A stretch of 64,000 nucleotides of DNA from assembly GCA_014621425.1 (NCBI GenBank), contig JAANBB010000147.1:19961-83960 (forward strand), given 5' to 3'. How positions within the stretch are numbered: the first letter of the stretch is position 1; every line of letters starts with the position of its first letter. Under the pieces are notes generated by a model. It was given only the letters and a program-made list of their open reading frames with translations, searched no databases and was not told the origin of the DNA. The position numbers and the translations under genes were made by a program. This DNA comes from Cylindrodendrum hubeiense. Its lineage: Eukaryota; Ascomycota; Sordariomycetes; Hypocreales; Nectriaceae. This document shows positions 1 through 10,711 of this stretch, in pieces.

Positions 1-36
1 TTCTCGACGAGCCTCTTCGACTAATGCGCTTCCCAG

Positions 37-615
37 GGAGATGGCTGTCGGTAACACCTTCGGTGCTACTGCTTTATCCTCGTATGGTGGCTTCTGGATC
101 TCCTACGGCCTCCTTCTTACACCCACTTGGAACGTTCTTGGGACAGATGGCCCCTACGAAGGCGATACTGGCTCCGTGATGGGATTCTTCCTCACCGGCT
201 GGTTCATCTTCACCACCATCTTGCTGATCTGCACCCTGAGGTCTACCGTCGCCTTCTTTCTCCTCTTCTTCACCCTTGACATCTGCTTCCTCCTACTCGC
301 CTGCGAGAATTACGCGCACGACCTAGGCAACGAAGATGCCAGACTTGCGCTCCAGAAAGCAGCTGGTCTGTTTGGGTTCCTAGCGGCCTTCATGGCCTGG
401 TACAATGCACTGGCCGGCATTCAAGACAGCAGGTTCGTCACCCCCTTTAGCCCCCCGCCGCAGTGCCGGGCCGAAAAGAAAAATCCACATGGAACCCACT
501 TGTTAACATGTTATCTCGTAGCAACTCCTTCTTCCAGGTCCCTGTCTTTCACTTTCCCTGGTCCGACAAGGGCCTAGAGCAGCGAAAGCAGAAGAGCGAG
601 CGTGCCCTGGCATAA
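37..615 (+). CDS. GPR1/FUN34/YaaH-family acetate transporter, 5' end outside the window
   Basis: This is the C-terminal part of a plasma-membrane acetate/proton symporter of the AcpA/Ato2 family. The visible exon opens with the family signature AVGNTFGATALSSYGGFW and then carries hydrophobic helices (residues around GFFLTGWFIFTTILLICTL, AFFLLFFTLDICFLLL and AAGLFGFLAAFMAWYNAL). An intron at 433-521 (GTTCGT...CGTAG) joins GACAGCAG to CAACTCC, which restores the family ending NSFFQVPVFHFPWSDKG; reading through would destroy it. The first exon base is placed at 37, after a CTAATG branch site (21-26) and CCCAG, so the ATG at 41 is internal. The CDS ends with TAA at 613-615. Earlier exons with the first helices and the NPAPLGL-type motif lie outside the window. 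Substrate preference among short monocarboxylates cannot be read from this fragment. Confidence 0.9.
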
Positions 616-2065
616 ATCGCGTGACGGAAATATTTTGTCGCGTGACGCAACGTCGTCTCTTATCACGGCTTATGACTCGAAATCAACAATAGATAAGATC
701 GGACTGCCCCGAATATGGACTGCCCGACTATGGACTGGTGGAGGTATTTTGGAATGGGGCCTGGATGCTTTTCTCCTTCACCGGCCTGCATCGCTTGATG
801 CGTTTCTCTCTCTCTATAAATCCGGTGCCGCTGCCATTGCGGGCGCGGCTGGTATATTGGCGGCGATAATGTTTTTTTAATCGGCTGGGGATTGTACCTA
901 CGTTTCTGCGCAAAGTTAAAAAAGAGATGACTGCTAGAAACCGGACGCTTTCATTGACCGAATCTCACGTTGCGTGGTACGAGAACGAGAGCCAAGTATT
1001 TCGCCGAGAAAGGGTAATATCGCCCGTCCCCGTCGGCTGCGGGTACTGGATGCGACACGCCCCGAACACGTTGTCTGCAAGGGAAGGATTGGAAGACCGA
1101 ATGGAAGGAAACCAGGAAACCAGGAAACAGGTTGGGAACGGCTCCACCCGCCATCGGAGTGCGCGAAGGTCTCGATTAAGCTGCTGCGGCCCAAACCGAT
1201 CGATACCCCCCCGCCGGTTCGTTTATATCTGCCGGGGGACAGCGCCATGCAGACGAGTCGCCCTGCTCCACCGAGCCATCGGGCAACGACCGATATCGCA
1301 GGGTCCGTGACCACGTCGCTACTTGGCAGCGGACTCGGGCCAGACGCCAGACGCCAAACACAGGGGGGGCTTGGGACGCAAGGGTTGGCTGCGCGCGTTA
1401 TTTTCGCTTCACGAGGTCATCTCCGCGGCGTTGGTCGGAGATCGAGAGGGCATTGATGCTTCTTCCATAGCGTACGTCCGAGATGAGGCTCCGACCATCA
1501 GCCGCAGGTGCCGGGGGCCCCAAGTGGGGCCGGGATCTGGCGTCATATCGGGATCGTCCCACAGCCCGGCGCCCACCCCTCCACAACGGGCCGGGGGGGT
1601 CCGGCACTCTGCGGAGCGCCTCCCACCACCCAACCCGTATCTCAAGACGATTCTTTTTCACAGATTGATATCAAGCCATCTCTCCATCCTCGTTGTGCCG
1701 TTTTTCTTCCTCGCTGCTCTCCATATGTGCGCTCGCGACGAGGACACCGTGTCTGTCCGAAGCTTGGGCTCAATGCGTCATCGTCGCATCGTACGATGCG
1801 GTCCCAGCTTGCCCACTTTACACAGTAATCGCCTGATGCCACGCCCACGAGTCCGCCCACGCTTCTGGCCGTCTCTCGATTCTCGCCCTGGTTGTACCAC
1901 CCGGTTGCACCATAACCAGGCCATGCATCCCGTCAGAGGCCAAGCCAAACTGAGCTGAGTTGTCTGCAGGCTGCGTTGATGACGACCACCACAACATCCG
2001 TATAAACCGCCGATACCGCCCGGCTGTCCTTGTTCCGATCTCCGATCCTCCCCCTCATTTCATCA
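616..2065. other. Intergenic, transporter to fumarate reductase
   Basis: I see no protein gene here. The open frames at 1323-1958 and 974-1456 overlap each other on both strands, have no family resemblance and look like GC-rich chance frames. A TATAAA at 815-820 follows a pyrimidine stretch but no gene starts shortly after it. The last few hundred bases are pyrimidine-rich and probably hold the promoter and 5' leader of the fumarate reductase gene. Confidence 0.6.
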
Positions 2066-3634
2066 ATGCCTCGGATCCTTCGCTGTGTCATGAGCAGACC
2101 ACGGATCCTGTTTCTTACTTGCATCGGCATCGCAGTAGCTCTGACTGCTATGCTCTACGGCAACTTCTTTCGCCCTTCACTCACCTCCACCCTCTCCAAA
2201 ACCATGTCTACGTCCGCAGCAGCCCGCCGGCCCGTCATCGTCGTCGGCTCTGGCCTCGCCGGCCTCTCCGCCTCGTACGAGGCGCTCGCACGCGGCGCTC
2301 CCTCAGTTCATCTGCTCGACCGCGCGCCCAAGCCCGGCGGCAACAGCGTCAAGGCGTCGTCCGGCATCAATGGCGCGGGAACGCGGTTCCAAATTGCCCA
2401 GGGTATCGCCCAAGATACTCTCTTCTACAGCGACACGGTGCGCTCTGCAGGCGCCCGCTTTACCCATGCCAACCCACCCGTCGACCGCGAGGCCCTCGTG
2501 TCCAAACTGACGGCCGAGTCTGCCGAAGCGGTCAACTGGCTCGTCGATGAGATCGGCGTGGACCTGAGCGTCGTGGCTCCTCTAGGCGGCCACAGTGTTG
2601 CCCGCACACATCGCGGTGGCGGCAAGATGACCCCAGGCGCAGCCATTGTCTTTGGCCTGCTCGGCAAGCTCAAGGAGAACGACAAGTTCACCCTCACCAA
2701 CTTAGCCGAGGTCAAGGCCCTATTGACAGAGGACGACTCTGTCAAGGGCGTCGAGTACGTTCTTGACGGTGAGACACAGAAGCTCGAAGGAACCGTCATG
2801 TTCGCCAGTGGTGGCTTCGCCGGCGATGCTACCGGCCTACTCGCAAAGTACCGCCCAGATCTTAAGGGCATCCCATCAACCAACGAGGAACGACCCGGAT
2901 CGCACAAGATCCTCACCGACGTGGGCGCCGAGCTCCTCGACATGGATAGCGTGCAGATCCACCCTACCGGCTTCGTGGACCCTGCAGGCCCCAACACAAT
3001 GCTCAAGTTCCTCGCGGCTGAGATGCTGCGTGGAGAGGGCGGCATCTTGCTCTCGTCCACTGGCGAGCGCTTCGTCAACGAGATGGAGACCCGCGAGCAC
3101 GTCAGCGCCGCAGTCATGAAGCTGCCGCAGAGCACCGACGGCGACGGCATCATCAAGCAGTGGGACGTAACTCTGCTGCTAGACCCGGGCGCAAGCGAGG
3201 CGTCTGCCAATCACATCGGCTTCTACGAGTGGAAGGGCCTGCTCAAGAAAGTCAAGGTCCGCGACCTCGAGCCCGCTGCCATCGCCGCCGTCGACAAGTA
3301 TGCCAAGGCCGTCGCCGAGGGAGCCGCGGACGAGTTCGGTCGCGGCACATACGGCCGATGGACGCTGCAGGCCGGCGAGGAGAACCGCGATGAAGATATC
3401 TACATTGGCCGTGTGACACCCATTGTCCACTTCACCATGGGAGGTGTGGCCTTTGACGACCACGGTCACGTATTGCGTCAACGCGACGGAAAGCTGGTGC
3501 CCATCCCCGGGCTGCTGGCTGCTGGTGAGATCACTGGCGGTATTCACGGTGACAACCGGTTGGGAGGATCCTCGTTGCTGGAATGTGTTGTTTTTGGCCG
3601 GACTGCTGGTGCCGAAGCTGCTTCTTCCTCCTAA
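2066..3634 (+). CDS. OSM1: FAD-dependent fumarate reductase, OSM1/FRD1 type
   Basis: Soluble flavoprotein that reduces fumarate to succinate and reoxidises reduced flavin/NADH equivalents, as known for yeast Osm1/Frd1. It is single-exon and 522 residues from the ATG at 2066. A hydrophobic segment at about residues 14-32 follows an Arg-rich start and could be a signal anchor or targeting sequence. The dinucleotide-binding motif VIVVGSGLAGLSASYEAL begins near residue 57 with GSGLAG at 61-66. Further flavoprotein signatures are GGNSVKASSGINGAGT, GGHSVARTHR, the IHPTGF substrate-site motif, and the C-terminal GGVAFDDHGHV, GLLAAGEITGGIHGDNRLGGSSLLECVVFGR. In-frame ATGs at 2090 and 2204 would shorten or remove the hydrophobic N-terminus. 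There is no cytochrome b5 or other fused domain. It is transcribed toward the minus-strand WSC gene. Confidence 0.93.
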   Translation: MPRILRCVMSRPRILFLTCIGIAVALTAMLYGNFFRPSLTSTLSKTMSTSAAARRPVIVVGSGLAGLSASYEALARGAPSVHLLDRAPKPGGNSVKASSGINGAGTRFQIAQGIAQDTLFYSDTVRSAGARFTHANPPVDREALVSKLTAESAEAVNWLVDEIGVDLSVVAPLGGHSVARTHRGGGKMTPGAAIVFGLLGKLKENDKFTLTNLAEVKALLTEDDSVKGVEYVLDGETQKLEGTVMFASGGFAGDATGLLAKYRPDLKGIPSTNEERPGSHKILTDVGAELLDMDSVQIHPTGFVDPAGPNTMLKFLAAEMLRGEGGILLSSTGERFVNEMETREHVSAAVMKLPQSTDGDGIIKQWDVTLLLDPGASEASANHIGFYEWKGLLKKVKVRDLEPAAIAAVDKYAKAVAEGAADEFGRGTYGRWTLQAGEENRDEDIYIGRVTPIVHFTMGGVAFDDHGHVLRQRDGKLVPIPGLLAAGEITGGIHGDNRLGGSSLLECVVFGRTAGAEAASSS

Positions 3635-3970
3635 GCATCGCCTTGGAAACCACCTGTGTACTATACTCACATAGTGTGAGGTGCGACTCTGATGAGGATT
3701 TATACCTTGTTCCAGAATAAATAAATCGTTGCATTAATTGCATTGAATACAAGTTCATCAGCTTCATTACTCGATTGCTCACTACTGAATCTAACTTCAT
3801 GCTCCTCCTCAGATAATTACCAATTAACTAGAGAGGAGGTTCCAAAAAGGTCCAAAAAGAGGTCCCTAACTCTAAGATCCATCGCCACCATAACAATCAA
3901 TCATTAACCCATGGTTATCACATATTTGTTTTGTAATCATCATTTCCCAACATACTCAATTCTCCCCCTC
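3635..3970. other. Convergent 3' intergenic spacer
   Basis: AT-richer spacer between the 3' ends of the fumarate reductase and WSC genes. It must contain both transcription terminators/poly(A) regions; an AATAAATAA run at about 3717-3724 is a plausible plus-strand poly(A) signal. No gene is visible. Confidence 0.55.
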
Positions 3971-6900
3971 TTAATCCTTAACTGGGTCGTCACTTCGTCC
4001 CCTGAGAGTTTTGGCATCAATAAGCCTGTCGTCACCAACAAAAGAAGTCCCGCGCCGCTTGCTCTGCCTCATTTCTCGGATTCCAATCTTGTACTTGGCT
4101 TCTCCAAGTCTGGTCGAAAGGGCTTCTTGAAATGGTCGTCTGAGAACAGCCCCAGAGTCCTTCAAATTGACTTTGGAGTCTCTTTGCATTAAGCCGTACT
4201 CTGGCGGGGATGGTGGTTGAGAGGTTGCGTCAAGACGATTATACACCATCACTGCCCAACTTCCGCCGCAGACGGTCTCAGATCCACCTTGACACGGAGT
4301 GCCGCAATAGTTCTCAGGGAGTCTGACAGCATCGCTCCGGATCGCTGTTCCACACCAACACTCTTGGCCATCCTCTGTGCCCGCAATCGAATACCCCCTT
4401 GAGCTGCAATGCTGAATGCACAAGTCATTTGACATGGCCCCTCTCAAATAATCTGCCGGCCGCGCACCAAGCAAGGTTCGCGAAATTGAATCTTGGAAAC
4501 AACCCAAATTTCTCCAGCCCGAGGCAATTGGTTCTCTGTTGTTTTGTATTTCGCCATTTTCGGGGTTGGGGACTGGCATAATAACGGGAGAAGGGTTGTT
4601 ATTGGTAACCGAGTCATCACCAGGGATGGCAGCACTTCCAGGAGCAACACCTGTTCCAAGATTTGGCACGGGAGGTGGAACCGCCAGCTGGGTGGGAACC
4701 GGTGTCCCTTCAGGAACCGGCAGGGGGGTTGGAGCATGATGAATGATGTCAATCGGTACTTTTCCGGGAATTGGGTTATTCACTGGAGTTCCTGGTTTCT
4801 CGGGTGCGTTCCCATTACTCAGAGGTAGGCCTACGTTGGGAGCTAGGCCTGAGTCGGCCACTGGGCCTGAACCAAAACCGAATCCATCATTCGGAACTGA
4901 CTGGCTGTTTGCGATCGGAACCATGCTAGGAACCTGGGCTTGGCCAGGAGTTGGTGGGTTACCAAAAGGAGGAGAATTCGTGTCGAGAACTCCATTACTG
5001 ACTGAAGGTAGGCCATTTTCGACCCAAGGACCACTAAGAGGAACTGGTCTGGCGTTGGCCCCATGGCTTCCGTCAATTCCTCCATCGGGGCGCGGTTCTA
5101 GCGTCATGGCTGCGGGCTCAGGTGTAAGAACCAGTTCACAGAACCATCCTGATGCACAGTGATAACATGGCCATCCCAACCCACAAGGTACTGGCTGTGC
5201 TGGTGTTTCCTTTGGAGGACAGAACCAACCGTCTAAGCATTCCGCACACTGGAATCCTCTTTCAGCACAAGGCCCTAGACCTGGCTTTTCGACTTGGTTG
5301 TCATTTTCCGTTTGGAAACAAGAGTTGCAAGTCGGGCATGCAGTACAAGGCAAAGGATCGACGGCAGGGCATCCCAGTACCAGTGGCGCTTGATTTTGAT
5401 CAGCAAGTTGATTAGGCGTGGTAGGAGTTCCACGAGCTGGTTTCCCTGCGTCAATCCATTTGTTAGTCATGTGAGAGAGTTCTGAGAAGGTAAACAATCA
5501 TGTACCTTCAGCCTCGCTATTCCAACCATTCCACGATCCAGAGTCGCTCCATTGTGGCGGCTTCAGAGCTGCCTCGCCCCCTGAGGATCCATCGCTTTTA
5601 CTCTGTCCAGACACCTCCCCCGTTACAGGGTTGGTCGACTCCTCTGAGCGGACATTTCCAAAGCCTTGAATCTTTAAAAATGGAGATCCAGGGGCCTGAA
5701 ATTGATTAGGCGCAGTGGCTTCTGATTCTGGGAGGTTCCCAGGTATGTGGTCACTTGAACCGGGAACCGAGTTCTCTTGAACAGCACTTAGTGTAGTATC
5801 AATTTTAGTTGAAGCAGGACTTTCTCTTCCAATCGAGCATGGTGCAATGACTTCTCGGAGCACACCGGCGACAATCTGCTTGACGGCGCAGAGTTGTTCA
5901 TTGAGTGTGTTGGCTGCGTCCACCGTGGAACCAAGCAGCTGATTGCTGATGCCACTGTCTTCATCAGCCGCGGGACTCGAGCTTCTGGGGCGAGCAGGAA
6001 GGTTGGGGGAAAGGCACGCTTCAACTGTTTCGCAAAGAGGGTCTGAAACTGGGGGAACGATCGAAGGCAGGATGTCAGCGGCGTTCGAGGGAACTGGCCC
6101 AGCCATTTGAAGAATCGAAGACGCAATTGGCCTTGGAAACCCGACATCAACGCCGAAAGGCTGCCTGGAGATGTCACCAACTCGGGCTGGGTCAAAAATG
6201 CCACCAGTCTCTTGACCAGCAGCTGCAGTACCATCGCCAACCAAAATGCTCGAGAGAATCGGGGTCGGATTCGAATTCAATGGTACGCTTGAAGCATCTG
6301 CTCCAAACTTTCCGACTGTAGTCGCATAGATGTCTCTATTGAAGGTGGATGGGAAGAGGGTACTGGGTCCAAGATCCAGAGATTGCAGAGTCATGGGCGC
6401 CATATCAGTTCCTTCAACGTTTCCAGCAACAACTCCAACTCCTGTCTTTCCTTGCTGCTGAGTGACAATCGTATTCGCAATGGTACTCTCAGCAGCGGGG
6501 GAAACCGAAATCGACATGGCTCCTTGATGTGAATTATCGAGGGCATTGTTCGAGATTCTTTGTCCCTCATTTGAACTAACAGGGACAGCGGAGACTGCCG
6601 TGTTCGCAAGTGAAGAAGCTTCTATTATTCCGGAGAGTTCTGCAACATTCACCTCCAGATCGCCCGCGAGGCTCGCAGAGAGTACCGGTTGTTGTGTTGC
6701 AACACTCGACTCAAGGGATTGAACGTTGTCAGTGGGGATCAGGTTTTGAACATTACTTGCGGCAGATATCATAGGAATCCCTTGCTGTAGCTTGTAAATG
6801 GACGCGTTCCTCGTGAGCTGTTTGGTAGATCTTCGACTTACATTTTCGGCTCCTCCGCCCAAGAGGCTACCAAGTTGAAACTGCCTCTTGAAAAGTAGTT

Positions 6901-7175
6901 GATCTTTCGTACCGGAATCGACATCGGAAAAAAAACTTGACCATGCCGATAATGAAAAAGGCGCACAAAGCAACTGTTGTGAAGCCAATAACCTGGGGTC
7001 GCCAGGTTGTAGTCCACGGGGGAGTAGGGTCTGGGTTAGGCGAGTGTACGGACGATGAGTGTACGGACGGCGAGCGTAGGGACGGCGTGTTTGGAACTAA
7101 TGTGTCTGGGTTTGAATGTGTAGACGGCGTGTCAGGAACTAATGTGTCTTGACTGGGTGGATTTAGGGACAACAT
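3971..7175 (-). CDS. Membrane-anchored, Cys-rich WSC-domain protein with one frame break
   Basis: A probable cell-surface protein of about 1,047 residues, if one base of an 8-base A-run (6928-6935 on the plus strand) is discounted. The ATG at 7175 opens a Pro/Ser/Thr-rich head with two DTLVPxTPS repeats, followed by a membrane segment (IGFTTVALCAFFIIGMVKFF). Directly after it the frame must change at the T-run for the long second part to continue. That part is Ser/Thr/Pro-rich low complexity. An intron at 5446-5505 (GTACAT...CTAAC...GACGCAG) is supported by the joined reading EGKPARGTP. A cysteine-rich block follows, with CTACPTCNSC, CAECLDGWFCPP and PCYHCASGWFC. Near residues 875-960 comes a WSC domain (GCFQDS, LCIQHCSSRGY, GQECWCG). 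WSC domains bind cell-wall glycans in other fungal proteins. No N-terminal signal peptide is seen, so a type II orientation is inferred. Ligand and role are unknown. Confidence 0.75.
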
Positions 7176-8036
7176 GCTGGAGATGTCTCAACAACACGAG
7201 TAAAGAAAGGTAGTATGCGTTCCAAGACGACGAGCCAAAATGGGGTTCCAAAAAGAAAAACGGTGGATTCCTGGTTTGTGAGAGAGGGAGTGAATGGTGA
7301 GGGAGGAAAATGAAACCAGTGGGGGAGGGGAGATCTGGTAGGCATTGAGGATGGCTCATTACTCTTTCCATTGGAGTATAATGATCCATAGTTGCCTCCG
7401 TTGTCGTCTCCATCGGTACTCGATCAAGAAAGAACCTCTTCCAGGTGGTCGCCACTGCCATCCGGAACAGACCGTGCAGGAGTCTTCGAGCGCTCCAAGT
7501 ATCAGACGCTGAGCGCGATTGATCGGATTCACAAGCTCTCAAGACTCCCATGTCAATGAGTATCAGGGATATACCCGTCGAGATGTGGGATTCACAAGCG
7601 ACTTCAGCGTGTGTGCACGGCGTAGCAATCGCCCGAGACGGATGCCCCGAGAGCATACAGACAAGCAGGCTTCAGCGAAACAACCGCGGACAGAACGGCG
7701 GCGGCGTAGTATTGGGCCGTGGATGGTCTCATAGTGTTGTGACTGTAGACCGACCATGAAGCTCTAGCCGCGAGATGGCATGATCATCCCCGCCTCGGTT
7801 AGCAGGCTGTGAGGCATATTAGAACACTTTACCAGCCCCTGTGGAGGTCTTATTAAGTGGAGTACTTGTTAATAAGTAGAAGCTTTGCAATACAATAAAT
7901 AATCTCTACTCTATCTGGTCTCTTCTGACCTCAAAGCCTAGCTCCTCTATCCTCTGCAGTGCACCCGAGTCCCAACCCTTACATCCACGGCCTCAAGGCA
8001 TCCATCAGCACCGTGCAGATCGACTCTACAGCAACA
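7176..8036. promoter_or_regulatory. Divergent promoter region between the WSC gene and the frame-broken gene
   Basis: The WSC gene leaves leftward from 7175 and the next gene rightward from about 8037. The open frames inside (for example 7132-7656 on the minus strand) have no recognisable features and most likely represent 5' leader sequence. A short AT-rich patch lies at about 7850-7905. Confidence 0.45.
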
Positions 8037-9361
8037 ATGTCAAAAAGGTTCCCCCCCCCTGTCGGAGGAAAGCCGTAGGCTCATACACCAAAGACGTAGG
8101 GAGAAGTGTATCTTGATGTTCCCCGAGGTAATCGCAGGACGTGATCTTGTGGCCATAACGCTGTCCAACGATCCTAGCGAGGTCCTTCAAGAGCCAACGC
8201 TACGGAGGGCCGTGCTCGGCCGAGCCAAATACGGCTTCGATGAGGAAGTCTTCATCGAACGCATCAGCAGCGGCGCCTACCAAACATGTGGCCAACTGAT
8301 GGAGCAGCCGAAATGCCCGATGACAACCGCATGCCCGCCCTCTTGGATGTCTTCAAGCTGATCATCTGCGATGCGCGCTGCCTCGAGGAGGGCACAAGTT
8401 TGCAGGACGCGTACGACGCACAGCTGCGAGAGGAGGAGCTTCAAACGCCAACAGAGCGTGCCAGGGAGATTGTCCGCTGCGAAATAGAAAAGACGGCGCG
8501 GAGGAATGCCAGACTTATTATCCCCCATCTTGAGCACATATCACCCGACGAGCTTACGCAGATGGAGAGAAACAAAGGTGATACCATCAAAGCAATCTGG
8601 AAACAGATTGCTCCCCCACCTCCCGCTTGGATCCAGCAGATTGTCGATTCTCAGCAACCCTGGGGCTTCGTCTTCTATAAAAGCAGAGAGGTCGAGCGGA
8701 AATTTGGTTACGATTGGTATGACGTGTGGGGCGAAATCAAAGATTGTACACTCCAGACCCCACGTTCTTATGGGGGAGAACGCGACTATTGGTATACACT
8801 ATTGAGTTCTATTCATTCTGGGGGGAATAAACATAATATAAGGTGCCTGTGGACCAATGACTGGGCTACCGGGTCTATTGCTGAAGACTTATCAGAAGAC
8901 GATGCTCTACGACGGTAAGACCGTCGCCCTGGTCTCTTGCTCCCCGCTATTGCCGAATCGACGGATTGACAGCCTGCTCATCGTTTTATAGACACTTCAA
9001 AGATTACAAGGAGTCGCTATCATCCCCGGGTTTCTTGCGGAATACCTTCATTATGATTAACGATCAATGCATCCCCGAGGACATTAGGAGAAATAACAGA
9101 CAAGATATTGATGACTTTTGGGTGTGGGCGTACGATGCCGACTGGGAGCCCTCAGCAGACATTACTGTATCAAATGGAGACGAGTACCGAGGTCGTGTTA
9201 GGGTGCCACTCTACAGCCTGAATGCATGGTTCTATGGCGCGCGTTACGAGGGCGTCGTCAGTCTCAAGGACATGTGGCTCAAGGCACAAACTGATCCCGA
9301 AAAGCTGTGGATCTGCCGGTCGAAACTGATGGAAAGCTGGCATCACGAGTCTTATATCTAA
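8037..9361 (+). pseudogene. Uncharacterised fungal protein gene with two apparent frameshifts (decayed gene or sequence errors)
   Basis: I do not recognise a named family. The coding signal runs through three frames that fit together. From the ATG at 8037 it reads MSKRFPP, then a 9-C run (8051-8059) shifts it; dropping one C continues as LSEESRRLIHQRREKC into the frame with KYGFDEEVF. Near 8275-8310 the frame changes again, to the one containing MPALLDVFKLIICDARCLEEG. That frame continues to GFVFYKSREVERKFGYDWYDVWGEIKDC. A good intron at 8915-8991 (GTAAGA...TTTATAG) joins ...DDALR to RHFKDYKE and the final exon, rich in Trp, Tyr and Asp (DDFWVWAYDADWEPS, VRVPLYSLNAWFYGARYEG), with stop TAA at 9359-9361. 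The conserved splice and even codon use argue for recent loss of frame or assembly indels, not long decay. Function is unknown. Confidence 0.55.
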
Positions 9362-9799
9362 TCTACTACGTAGTAGGCAAGGTGAGCCAGCTCCAGAGGG
9401 CTCACCCGGTGCCGCTGGGTCGCGCGATTGGCTATAGCGCAAGAGCAAAATGACGGTAATCCCGACCCTGTAAGTTAGCACCTTTGCTAACAGGGATGGA
9501 CGGGAAGATGGCCGAGGCTATAAGGCAGAGACACGAAATAATCGAACCAGTCGAGAAATTTCCGGAACGCGCGCTTAACCCAAACGGGAAATCTACAATC
9601 ATCCGCCTTGTTGGCCTCTTTCTGCGCTGCAACACCACCACCACCAGTTAATTCGCCTTCGTCATTTCTTTGTTCATTCACTCCTTGTGCTCTTCTTTTC
9701 GCGTTTTTCACCCCCCCCTTAGAGCCCTGTTCCGTCTCGGCTCGCTTTCTTCTTGTCTTAAATCCTTTATTCCCAACCAAATCCATTCCTACCGCCGCC
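9362..9799. promoter_or_regulatory. Promoter and 5' leader of the MPDU1 homologue
   Basis: Gene-free stretch. A perfect 14-bp palindrome, CTACTACGTAGTAG, sits at 9363-9376 just past the preceding stop codon. The last 150 bases are strongly pyrimidine-rich (TTTCTTTG, CTCCTTGTGCTCTTC), typical of a fungal 5' leader, and lead to a GCCGCC context before the ATG at 9800. Confidence 0.5.
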
Positions 9800-10711
9800 A
9801 TGGACGCCCTCCGCTCCGCGATCCAGCCCATCACGCAGAACCTCCCCGCGCCGATCCGCGACCTGGGTGTCTCCATCATCGGGGAGAAGTGCTACTCGTC
9901 GCTTCTGCTCGACGTCAACATCGAGGATGCCGACTGCATCAAGTTCGCCATTTCCAAGGGCCTCGGCATCGGCATCATCGCCGCCTCGTCCATCGTCAAG
10001 GTGCCCCAGATCCTCAAGCTCGTCAACTCGCGCTCCGCCGACGGCGTCTCCTTCCTCTCCTACGTGCTCGAGACCACCGCCTACCTGATCTCCCTGGCGT
10101 ACAACATCCGCAACGGCTTCCCCTTCAGCACCTTTGGCGAGACTGCCTTGATCGTCGGCCAGAACATCATCATCTCGGTCCTTGTTCTCAACTACAGCGG
10201 TCGCGCCAGCCTCGCTGCCGTTTTCGTCGCCGCGCTTGCCGGCACCTTCGCCGCTCTCTTCGCTGAGAATATTGTCGATGCCCAGACTCTGGGCTACCTC
10301 CAGGCTGGCGCTGGTGTCTTGGGTGTCGCGAGCAAGGTTCCCCAGATCCTCGCCATCTTCCAGCAGGGCAGCACCGGCCAGCTCAGTGCCTTCGCCGTAA
10401 GTTATTATCAACGATCTCCAAACCGGTGCCATAAGCTTATTTCTCTTACCTAGGTCTTCAACTACCTCGCCGGTTCTCTGTCGCGCATCTTTACCACCCT
10501 CCAGGAGGTCGACGACAACCTGATCCTCTACGGCTTCATCTCCGGCTTTGTTCTCAACGCCATCCTGGCTCTCCAGATGGTCTTCTACTGGAACGCGCCC
10601 TCTGAGAAGGCCAAGGGCAAGCGCAAGGTCCCCGTCGAGGCCAAGCCCGCTGCCACCACCACCTCAGCTTCCACCCCCAAGAAGAGTCCTACCACCCGTC
10701 GTCGTGGTTAG
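9800..10711 (+). CDS. MPDU1-like PQ-loop membrane protein (mannose-P-dolichol utilisation)
   Basis: Multi-pass ER membrane protein related to human MPDU1/Lec35, which is needed for use of dolichol-phosphate mannose and glucose in N-glycan and GPI assembly. Two exons (9800-10396 and 10454-10711) give 284 residues. The intron at 10397-10453 (GTAAGT...TTACCTAG) joins LSAFA to VFNYLAGSLSRIFTTLQEV, which rebuilds the conserved post-PQ segment. The two PQ-loop motifs are KVPQILKLVNSRSADGVS (PQ at 69-70) and SKVPQILAIFQQGSTGQLS (PQ at 181-182). Several hydrophobic helices surround them. The C-terminus is Lys/Arg-rich (KAKGKRKVP, ending TTRRRG), consistent with a cytosolic tail. The start at 9800 is preceded by GCCGCC and gives the expected family length. 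The transport or chaperone mechanism of this family is still unsettled. Confidence 0.92.

Noticed and set aside
1323..1958. 211-codon plus-strand open frame upstream of the fumarate reductase
   Set aside because: Overlapped by open frames in several other frames, Arg/Ser/Pro-biased by GC content, no domain or splice logic.
2425..3210. 261-codon minus-strand frame
   Set aside because: It is antisense to the well-supported fumarate reductase and has shadow composition.
6937..6982. A splice from the head of the WSC gene (GTACAC, 72 nt) into the downstream frame instead of a frameshift
   Set aside because: The donor is weak and this would remove the clear membrane helix; the homopolymer explanation is simpler, though not proven.
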